In this document: piece by piece, positions 15,911-22,533 of the stretch
Layout: the number at the start of each line of letters is the position of its first letter
Position numbering within the stretch: position 1 is the first letter of the stretch
From: Desulfobulbus sp.
Lineage (GTDB): Bacteria > Desulfobacterota > Desulfobulbia > Desulfobulbales > Desulfobulbaceae
Direction: 5' to 3'
DNA: 24,456 bases
Assembly: GCA_030600525.1 (NCBI GenBank)
Contig: JAUVLX010000012.1
Span: 1-24,456 of the forward strand
Made by a program: the position numbers and the translations under genes
Notes under the pieces: generated by a model
Told to the model about the DNA's origin: nothing
Seen by the model: only the letters and a program-made list of their open reading frames with translations
The model's database searches: none

Positions 15911-18175
15911 CTAGAAGCCCTTAAACGGGTTTGGTCCCATCTCGATAATTGATTCTACAAACTCATCGATGATGGCAGGAACCTTATCATAATCGGAAAT
16001 AGCTATTTCACGCACCCCGCACCTTTCAGGTTCAAGACCGAGAGAACCGAGGGTCTCGCCAATATTTTCCATACGTTTGGTTGCGATTTCAGAACCCTTG
16101 ACAAAGTGACACTGGTAATCATCACCATATTTACAACCAAGCAACAAAGCACCGTCCATTCCGGACGACATAGCATCTTTAATCCATACCATGTTAACGG
16201 AACCGAGACACCGAACAGGTATAAAACGAACCAAGGTGTTCATCTTGTTACGATGCATTCCAGACATATCAATCGCTGGATATGCATCATTTTCACAAAC
16301 AAACACTGCAACTCGCAACTTATCTTCATCGTCATCTGGAACTTCAATGGATTTAACCATTGATCCGATCATATCAATGCTGTAGTCAGCAAAATTAATA
16401 ATACGTTCAGGACAGGCACCCATACAGGTACCACAACGACGACAACGGGTTGGATTAGGTAAGGGTGTACCTTTCTCATCATCATCAAGAGCACCAAACG
16501 GACATTCTTCAGTACAACGTTTGCACTGTGTACAACGAGACATGAAAAAGTCTGGGTATGTCTGGTCTCCAGAACGAGGATGAACAGAAACACCTCGGTT
16601 AGCCGACTCTATACACTGAATAGCCTTGAGTGCTGCACCGGTGGCATCATCAATGGTTTCTTCCATTGTTTCAGCTTTACGGACACCACCACAGGTGTAC
16701 ACACCTGTACGACGGGTTTCATATGGGAAACATATAAAATGAGAGTCTGCATATCCGTCAAACAAGTCAAGATCCAAGAAAGCGGGTCCTTGACGATACG
16801 CGAGATTAATCACTGACTCTTTGGCTGTGGTAGGTTCCATACCAGCGGCCAAGACAACCATATCAACTTCTAGAGCAAGATCTTCACCAAGCAAGGTATT
16901 TTCAGCAGTTACAACGAGCCCGTTTCCAGACTCCTCTACTTTAGTTACTGCTGCCTTGGTCATGAAAACGCCGTCTTTGGACTGCATGCCTTTGTAGAAC
17001 AGTTCAGCATTGCCTGGAGTACGCATGTGCTGATACAGAATAAAGGCCTGTCCGTTTTCAGGATTGTCTTCAACAACATAGTTAGCCTGCTTAAGGGCAA
17101 CCATTGAAGTAACAGAGTTACAAAATGGGAAATCCTTATCACTCTCTTTAGCGCCAGGACTCAAAACAAAAGCGACCTTTGCAGGCACACTGCCTTCTTT
17201 GGCAAGCTTTTCAAATTCAGCATTGGTGACTACTTTTGCATATTTATCGTAGCCAAGATGCTCGAATTCAGACACAGAAGCGGGCTTCCAACCGGTTGCA
17301 AGCACAACCGCACCAAACATTTCGCCATTTGGATTCACTTCAGTATATTTAACAAGGCCATCGTTAGGGTCTTCCATGTTACCCTTGTCGATCTGATCCT
17401 GCTCGTCGGCAGCGACCTTTTCAGGAGCATCCCATTCCGATGCTACGCCCGCCTCTTTAATAGTAACATTAAATGCACCTGGCGCTCCACCAATCCTTGC
17501 CACTTCAGCGCCGGTCTTAACAGTAATTTTACTGTTAGACTGTATATCAGCAACCATCTGGTCAATATTTGGTGCTTCAAGCTCTGCATAAGGATAAGCA
17601 GTTGGAAACATTTTTCTCCATCCAAGTGCCTTACCACCAAGGACTGCGTCCTTTTCTACAACTGTAACCTCGTAACCTGCCTTAGCAGCTTCGTGCGCTG
17701 CAGTGATACCAGCTATACCGCCCCCCATAACAAGAATTTTCTTGCTCAGGGTTTCCATCTGATAAGGTTCAGGTTTTTCGGTCTTCAGTGCACGGGTAAC
17801 TGCCATGCGCACATAATCTTCACCCATTTCCTGGAGAAATTCATCGACCTCATCAGAGGCTTCTTCACCTTCTTCAGGTTCGCCAGCAGTCCATGCAACA
17901 TGCTCTCGCACGTTACCGCGGACAGTGATGGTGTTTTCACCAAAATTAAATTCTTCCTGCATTACACGTGGGGAACATGCACAAACAACGATAGTGTTGA
18001 CACCGTTATCAGCAATATCCTGCTCGATAAAAGAACGTCCGCTAGCACCACAGAGGCAGGAATGTTCTTTCATCTCAATGCCGGTTTCAGAGGCTGCATC
18101 CTTGAGTCCGTCTACATCAAGGACATCCCCAATGCTGCACCCTGTACAAAGATATGCACCGTATACTTTATCCAT
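15911..18175 (-). CDS. qmoB: Quinone-interacting membrane-bound oxidoreductase subunit QmoB
   Basis: QmoB is a cytoplasmic flavin/iron-sulfur subunit of the Qmo complex, related to HdrA with an MvhD-type C-terminus; 754 aa. The N-terminal domain has cysteine groups (C10/C13, C40/C42, C65/C67). An acidic linker (about 98-112) leads to the FAD-binding GGGIAG at 151-156. A two-cluster ferredoxin domain follows (C548, C551, C554, C558 and C578, C581, C584, C588). The MvhD-like domain has C627, C656, C681 and C689, candidate ligands of a 2Fe-2S cluster. The ATG at 18175 is 11 bases after the qmoA stop, and GGAGGAG overlaps that stop, so the two are translationally linked. Confidence 0.97.
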   Translation of the reverse strand: MDKVYGAYLCTGCSIGDVLDVDGLKDAASETGIEMKEHSCLCGASGRSFIEQDIADNGVNTIVVCACSPRVMQEEFNFGENTITVRGNVREHVAWTAGEPEEGEEASDEVDEFLQEMGEDYVRMAVTRALKTEKPEPYQMETLSKKILVMGGGIAGITAAHEAAKAGYEVTVVEKDAVLGGKALGWRKMFPTAYPYAELEAPNIDQMVADIQSNSKITVKTGAEVARIGGAPGAFNVTIKEAGVASEWDAPEKVAADEQDQIDKGNMEDPNDGLVKYTEVNPNGEMFGAVVLATGWKPASVSEFEHLGYDKYAKVVTNAEFEKLAKEGSVPAKVAFVLSPGAKESDKDFPFCNSVTSMVALKQANYVVEDNPENGQAFILYQHMRTPGNAELFYKGMQSKDGVFMTKAAVTKVEESGNGLVVTAENTLLGEDLALEVDMVVLAAGMEPTTAKESVINLAYRQGPAFLDLDLFDGYADSHFICFPYETRRTGVYTCGGVRKAETMEETIDDATGAALKAIQCIESANRGVSVHPRSGDQTYPDFFMSRCTQCKRCTEECPFGALDDDEKGTPLPNPTRCRRCGTCMGACPERIINFADYSIDMIGSMVKSIEVPDDDEDKLRVAVFVCENDAYPAIDMSGMHRNKMNTLVRFIPVRCLGSVNMVWIKDAMSSGMDGALLLGCKYGDDYQCHFVKGSEIATKRMENIGETLGSLGLEPERCGVREIAISDYDKVPAIIDEFVESIIEMGPNPFKGF

Positions 18176-18186
18176 TGTCTCTCCTC

Positions 18187-19437
18187 CTAGCGTCCGATCT
18201 GAATTGCTTTAAGAGCCGCTGCAGTAGAAGACTGGCCGCTGGTGTACACGTCAACAGCAGCTTTTGCACAGCCAGCAGATATCATTCCTTTTTCAGGTTC
18301 AGAAACAATAAAGCCATTACCATCAATGGTAAGACCAAGTTCCTGTCCCTGAGCCATTGCAGGCTTCATTCCTGTTGCAAGCACACACATGTCAACCTTT
18401 TGCTTAACCTTCTTTGCGGTCAAGGTATCCTCAGCGATCACGGTCACTCCACCATCACCCTCGGCGACGATATCTGCAACTTTGCCTTTGATGAAAGTAG
18501 TATTCTCATCGGCTGTGAATTTTTCACGAAAACTTTCGTATTTCCCTGGAGTACGTAAATCTATGTAAAATACATAAATTTTTGCTTCAGGATACTGTTC
18601 GCGTATATAGGATATATGCTTAAACGTTGCCATGCAGCAGATATAAGAACAGTGTTCCATATGATTTTCATCACGAGAGCCAGCACACTGTACAAATGCA
18701 AAAGATTCAGGTTCCTTGTCATCACCAGGACGAAGGATTTTCCCAGCTGTAGGTCCATTGTCAGCAGCCAGTCTTTCCATCATCATATTAGTGATAATTG
18801 CGGGAGAAGAACCAAATTTAAGATTTTCAATCTTGTTGGCATCATATGGATTCCAACCCGTTGACCAGATAATGGCGCTCACATTCAATGTGAATGTTTT
18901 GCTTTGCATCTCTGTATCAACAGCGTCATATTTACAAGCGGCCTTTATGGAATCAAGACATTCGGCAGAACAGGCTTCCTTCTCAAGCACGTAACGACGT
19001 GGAAAAGCCATTTCATGAGGTAAATATGCCGCCTTAATTTTTCTCATGCCGAAGTTAAAAGGATCATCAATTTCATCAGTACAGGCAGCAGCGCAATCAC
19101 CACAAGCAGTACAGTTGGAATTAATGTAGCGCGGTGCTGTCTCAAGCTCGACTTGAAAGTTACCAGGACCACCAGAAACCGATTTCACGGTTGTCATAGT
19201 ATAGGTTCTGATTCCTCGGTTATCCTTGATTCGCTTAAAGTTGATCTCAAGGCCACAAGTCGGTGGACAAAGTTTTGGGAAATATTGATTTAACTGTGCT
19301 ACACGGCCGCCGAAATAAGGATTTTTATCGATAAGAAACACATCCTTACCGACTTCCGCAGCTTCCAGGGCAGCTGTCAGGCCGCTAATACCGCCGCCTA
19401 CAACCAGTACTGCACCATTTCCTGCAGTGTCACTCAT
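18187..19437 (-). CDS. qmoA: Quinone-interacting membrane-bound oxidoreductase subunit QmoA
   Basis: QmoA is an HdrA-related flavoprotein of the Qmo complex, the subunit thought to sit near APS reductase; 416 aa. The FAD-binding GGGISG is at 14-19. A C-x2-C-x2-C-x3-C set lies at 109-119, and the HdrA-like group CAGSRD...HCSYICC is at 251-268. I chose the ATG at 19437 because GGAGG stands six bases upstream and the flavin motif begins soon after. The frame is open to 19488, but the extra 17 residues lack a ribosome binding site and family support. It lies 184 bases after aprA, with a terminator between them. Confidence 0.96.
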   Translation of the reverse strand: MSDTAGNGAVLVVGGGISGLTAALEAAEVGKDVFLIDKNPYFGGRVAQLNQYFPKLCPPTCGLEINFKRIKDNRGIRTYTMTTVKSVSGGPGNFQVELETAPRYINSNCTACGDCAAACTDEIDDPFNFGMRKIKAAYLPHEMAFPRRYVLEKEACSAECLDSIKAACKYDAVDTEMQSKTFTLNVSAIIWSTGWNPYDANKIENLKFGSSPAIITNMMMERLAADNGPTAGKILRPGDDKEPESFAFVQCAGSRDENHMEHCSYICCMATFKHISYIREQYPEAKIYVFYIDLRTPGKYESFREKFTADENTTFIKGKVADIVAEGDGGVTVIAEDTLTAKKVKQKVDMCVLATGMKPAMAQGQELGLTIDGNGFIVSEPEKGMISAGCAKAAVDVYTSGQSSTAAALKAIQIGR

Positions 19438-19549
19438 GCCAAACCTCCATAACTGCTGATAATTAATGAAAGGAGTTTTTTGTTTCAATTGATCCGAAGA
19501 GAAGAGTTAACCTATCTTCTGTATCAACTCAAACAAAATGACACCTAGT

Positions 19550-19590
19550 ATACAAAAAATCTCCAGACCCCTCAAAGGAGTCTGGAGATT
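19550..19590 (-). terminator. Intrinsic terminator between aprA and qmoA
   Basis: The arms AATCTCCAGAC (19558-19568) and GTCTGGAGATT (19580-19590) are perfectly complementary over 11 bp, extended inward by two C-G pairs after one mismatch. On the minus strand the stem is followed by TTTTTT. It starts 31 bases after the aprA stop. It probably ends most aprBA transcripts, leaving read-through or a weak downstream promoter for qmoABC. Confidence 0.85.
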
Positions 19591-19621
19591 AGTACGTCAT
19601 ACAATCACTATCTAATTGAGA

Positions 19622-21637
19622 TTAGATCCAAGGTTCTGTCTCAATGATGTTGATGCATTCTACCTTTTCACACTTCCATTCTTCGGTCTTAGGATCGAAG
19701 GTGGAGTTAACGAAAGCTTTCCAGTTTTCGTCATCAACGGTTGGGTAGTCTGAGCGGTAATAGAATCCTGGGTAGCGGGACTCTTTACGGAACTCAATGT
19801 GACGAATGTGGGTTTCAACACACCAGATACGGTGATAGTTTTCCCAAGCACGCATTAATTCGTGCAGATCGCCAGCTGCCATTTTAGTAGCATCTTCACG
19901 CAACATCTTAAGGAGATCCAGGCAGAGATTGAGAAGCTTACCAGAAGTCATATAGTAAGTAGCAACGCCACCACCATACTCATCGGTAGCCTTCATCAGG
20001 CGCATCATCATACCTGCAGGCTTGCAGTAGTTAGGATTGACGTTTTCTGCTGTAGAAGCGCCAACAAACTCGTGGTAACGCTTAACTGGTGCATAAATTT
20101 CGTCAGCCATTTCCTGAGATGTTTGCATCAGTTCAGGAGTAAAGTCAGCGTTATCGCGACAGTACTTAACCATCTGCTTAGCACAGATACGTCCTTCAGC
20201 ATGGGATCCGGAGGAGAACTTATGTCCGGAAGCGCCAACACCATCACCTGCGGTGAACAGGCCGTTAACCGTGGTCATACGGTTATAGCCCCACTTGTAC
20301 TGATGAGAGCGAGGTCCGTCAACTTCAGGTACCCACGCTTCATCAGGACCAGAGGTCCAGATACCACAACAACCGGAATGAGATCCGAGCATGTATGGTT
20401 CGGTTGGCATGATTTCAGAACCTACTTTTTCAGGCTCAACGTTCGCACCAGCCCAGAGACCAGCCTGTCCAACGGACATATCAAGGAAATCTTCCCACGC
20501 TTCTGACTCAAGGTGCTTCCAGAATTTCTTAACTGCTTTCTCATCTTTACCAGCAGCACGAGCATCATCAAGGAATGCATTCAAAGCAACGTCGGTAGCC
20601 ATATAAATAGGGCCACGACCTTCTTTGAGCTCATTAATCATCAGGTGGTTACGCAGACAGGTAGGAGTAACTGCGGAAGCGCCATAAGGCATGAACTTTT
20701 CGAGTTCGTCTTTTACTGCATCGGTGTTTGCGTAGAACTCACCAAGACCGTTCTGTACTTTAGCTTTGAACAGAAGGAACCATGCACCAACAGGACCGTA
20801 ACCATCTTTAAAACGAGCTGGGGTAAAACGGTTTTCCATCATGGTCAGAGTAGCGCCAACCTGTGCACACATTGTGTAGGTGGAGCCAGCATTCCATACT
20901 GGATACCATGCACGACCTTTACCTTCACCAGTTGAACGTGGGCGGAAAATGTTTACTGCGCCACCACATGCAACCATAGCGGTTTTACATGTGTATACGT
21001 GAACTTGGTTTTCACGGGTGGAGAAACCTACAGCACCAGCAATGGTATTCTCTTTGTTCTTATCGAGCAGCATCTTAACGATGAATACACGCTCGTGGAT
21101 GTTGTCTTCGCCAAGAGCTTTTTTCGCAGGCTCAGCTACGATACACTTGTAAGACTCACCATTGATCATGATCTGCCATTTACCTGTACGTACTGGTGTT
21201 CCACCTTCACGCAGGGTTGGAGCAGGCTTAGCGCCATCAAGGTTTTCGCCTTCATCGTTCTTCTTCCAAATGGGCAGACCCCATTCTTCGAACAACTTAA
21301 CAGACTCATCAACGTGGCGACCAAGGTCGTAAATAAGGTCTTCACGAACTACGCCCATCAAGTCATTACGTACCATTTTTACGTAATCTTCGATGGCGTT
21401 CTCACCAATGTAGGTGTTGATCGCGGACAGACCCTGAGCAACTGCACCAGATCGCTCAAGAGAAGCTTTATCTACAAGGATAACCTTCAGATCAGCAGGA
21501 GCCCACTTGCCAATTTCAAAAGCTGTACCGCAAGCAGCCATTCCGCCACCAACAATCAGTACGTCACAACTGTGCTCTACGATTTCAGGATCCACTATTG
21601 CAGCGAGTTCGCCTAGTGGCTTATTTGGTAATGCCAT
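19622..21637 (-). CDS. aprA: Adenylylsulfate (APS) reductase alpha subunit
   Basis: AprA is the FAD-containing catalytic subunit that reduces APS to sulfite and AMP in the cytoplasm; 671 aa, normal length. It belongs to the fumarate reductase/succinate dehydrogenase flavoprotein superfamily. The FAD dinucleotide fold is at 24-40 (DVLIVGGGMAACG). The substrate-side segment ENRFTPARFKDG is at 268-279, and LGSHSGCCG with a candidate catalytic His420 is at 417-425. The C-terminal FAD segment is GDGVGASGHKFSSG around 464-477. The ATG at 21637 follows AGGAGA by eight bases. It lies 63 bases after aprB. Sequence alone cannot prove the reductive direction, but qmoABC next door strongly suggests sulfate reduction. 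Confidence 0.98.
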   Translation of the reverse strand: MALPNKPLGELAAIVDPEIVEHSCDVLIVGGGMAACGTAFEIGKWAPADLKVILVDKASLERSGAVAQGLSAINTYIGENAIEDYVKMVRNDLMGVVREDLIYDLGRHVDESVKLFEEWGLPIWKKNDEGENLDGAKPAPTLREGGTPVRTGKWQIMINGESYKCIVAEPAKKALGEDNIHERVFIVKMLLDKNKENTIAGAVGFSTRENQVHVYTCKTAMVACGGAVNIFRPRSTGEGKGRAWYPVWNAGSTYTMCAQVGATLTMMENRFTPARFKDGYGPVGAWFLLFKAKVQNGLGEFYANTDAVKDELEKFMPYGASAVTPTCLRNHLMINELKEGRGPIYMATDVALNAFLDDARAAGKDEKAVKKFWKHLESEAWEDFLDMSVGQAGLWAGANVEPEKVGSEIMPTEPYMLGSHSGCCGIWTSGPDEAWVPEVDGPRSHQYKWGYNRMTTVNGLFTAGDGVGASGHKFSSGSHAEGRICAKQMVKYCRDNADFTPELMQTSQEMADEIYAPVKRYHEFVGASTAENVNPNYCKPAGMMMRLMKATDEYGGGVATYYMTSGKLLNLCLDLLKMLREDATKMAAGDLHELMRAWENYHRIWCVETHIRHIEFRKESRYPGFYYRSDYPTVDDENWKAFVNSTFDPKTEEWKCEKVECINIIETEPWI

Positions 21638-21700
21638 AATTTATATCTCCTAATAATTATCTAGAATAGAGTTATCAATTCATCCCTTAACAAACTGAAC

Positions 21701-22126
21701 TTACGCCAGTTTGGCAGGTGTAGGCAGTTCGCTCTCAAGAAGCAAACACTCATCATCAAGATTTGCGCCTGTTTCACCAGGATATTCGTTGGCAGCACCT
21801 TCAGCAGTTGTCCGAATAGGGAACTTGAAGCGCTTTACGTTGCCATTACGGAACTTAACTGTCCACATGATGGAGTCAGAAGACCGCATAGGATGAACTT
21901 GTCCACCCATTGGTACGAAGTCATCATAACCACGAACAAAGATTGCGCCCTGTGGACAAATCTTAACACAAGAATAACACTCCCAACATGCATCTGGCTC
22001 TTGATTATACGCCTTCATTTCCTCAACGTTGAGGACCATCAGGTCGTTTGGACAGATGTACATGCAAGCAGTCTTGTCGCCGCCTTTGCAGCCATCACAC
22101 TTTGAAGGATCTACGTAACTTGGCAT
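21701..22126 (-). CDS. aprB: Adenylylsulfate (APS) reductase beta subunit
   Basis: AprB is the ferredoxin-like subunit that carries electrons to the FAD of AprA; 141 aa. Two 4Fe-4S clusters are indicated by C10, C13, C21, C25 and C47, C50, C53, C57, with the long loop between C13 and C21 typical of AprB. After about residue 70, a C-terminal tail characteristic of the family wraps around AprA in known structures. The ATG at 22126 follows GAGGAGG at normal spacing. It is the first gene of the apr-qmo unit, preceded by a long leader. Confidence 0.98.
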   Translation of the reverse strand: MPSYVDPSKCDGCKGGDKTACMYICPNDLMVLNVEEMKAYNQEPDACWECYSCVKICPQGAIFVRGYDDFVPMGGQVHPMRSSDSIMWTVKFRNGNVKRFKFPIRTTAEGAANEYPGETGANLDDECLLLESELPTPAKLA

Positions 22127-22267
22127 TAAACTACCTCCTCACTTGGATTTTCCTTTATGGTGCCCGTAGATGGGCAACCAATAACCTCTAACTTAATAAT
22201 TCGAAGAAAAACAAATTCATATTTTAAAAAAGACTTGTTTCCCACCGCAACCCACAACCAGTAACTG

Positions 22268-22282
22268 GTTAGTTTTACTAAC
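22268..22282. repeat. 15-bp palindrome GTTAGT-TTT-ACTAAC
   Basis: Six-base arms with a 3-base centre are perfectly symmetrical. The site lies about 145 bases upstream of the aprB ATG and about 65 bases downstream of the best promoter candidate. It could be a protein-binding operator or an RNA hairpin in the leader. It does not match the regulator motifs I know for sulfate reducers (HcpR, Rex). Confidence 0.45.
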
Positions 22283-22346
22283 TTTTAGCAAGCCCCTCTT
22301 TTAGGGACGAAAAAATGAACAGCCACTCATTAAAGTTGAACCGCAC

Positions 22347-22374
22347 ATTTAATTTGTTGCCTGCTCAAAGTCAA
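22347..22374 (-). promoter_or_regulatory. Candidate aprBA promoter (proximal)
   Basis: On the minus strand TTGACT (22374-22369, five of six) and TTAAAT (22352-22347, four of six) are spaced by 16 bases. A start near 22340 would give a leader of about 213 bases before aprB. The sequence upstream is A/T-rich, which would favour a strong promoter. Confidence 0.45.
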
Positions 22375-22407
22375 GAAAAATCGTCAAATCAAGGCTGAAC
22401 AGCAAAA

Positions 22408-22438
22408 TTTATAAAAAGCATCAGAAATATGCATACAA
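22408..22438 (-). promoter_or_regulatory. Candidate aprBA promoter (distal)
   Basis: On the minus strand TTGTAT (22438-22433) and TATAAA (22413-22408) are spaced by 19 bases. The -10 is good but the spacing is longer than usual. It is less likely than the proximal candidate, or may act as a second start. Confidence 0.28.
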
Positions 22439-22533
22439 ACTGATTAATCTTTCGCTTTGACTGCCTTTTTTTTTAAAAAACAAATAAATTTTACCCTTTT
22501 TTGACCTAAAAAAAATATCTATTCTTCTTTCTT

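Larger units (their letters stand above)
22127..22533 (-). promoter_or_regulatory. aprB upstream region: gene-free, AT-rich, structured leader
   Basis: No credible ORF lies between the ftsK stop and aprB. The distal part (about 22380-22530) is strongly A/T-rich with long A and T runs. The proximal part, if transcribed, has three short hairpins: GUCCCU/AGGGGC (22308-22292), GUUAGU/ACUAAC (22282-22268) and UGCCC/GGGCA (22076-type stem at 22061-22076 plus 100, i.e. 22161-22176). I saw no clear GC-rich terminator for ftsK, so read-through from ftsK cannot be excluded. Confidence 0.6.

Noticed and set aside
17258..18190. A 310-codon open frame on the plus strand opposite qmoB
   Set aside because: It is antisense to a well-supported qmoB, has a Cys/Phe/His/Ser-rich composition typical of shadow frames, has no recognisable motif and no convincing ribosome binding site.
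19438..19488. N-terminal extension of qmoA to 19488
   Set aside because: The extension lacks a ribosome binding site. The inner ATG at 19437 has GGAGG six bases upstream, and that site would otherwise lie within coding sequence.
22292..22308. GTCCCT/AGGGGC hairpin as the ftsK terminator
   Set aside because: No T-run follows on the minus strand, and it lies over 200 bases after the ftsK stop and downstream of the apr promoter candidates.
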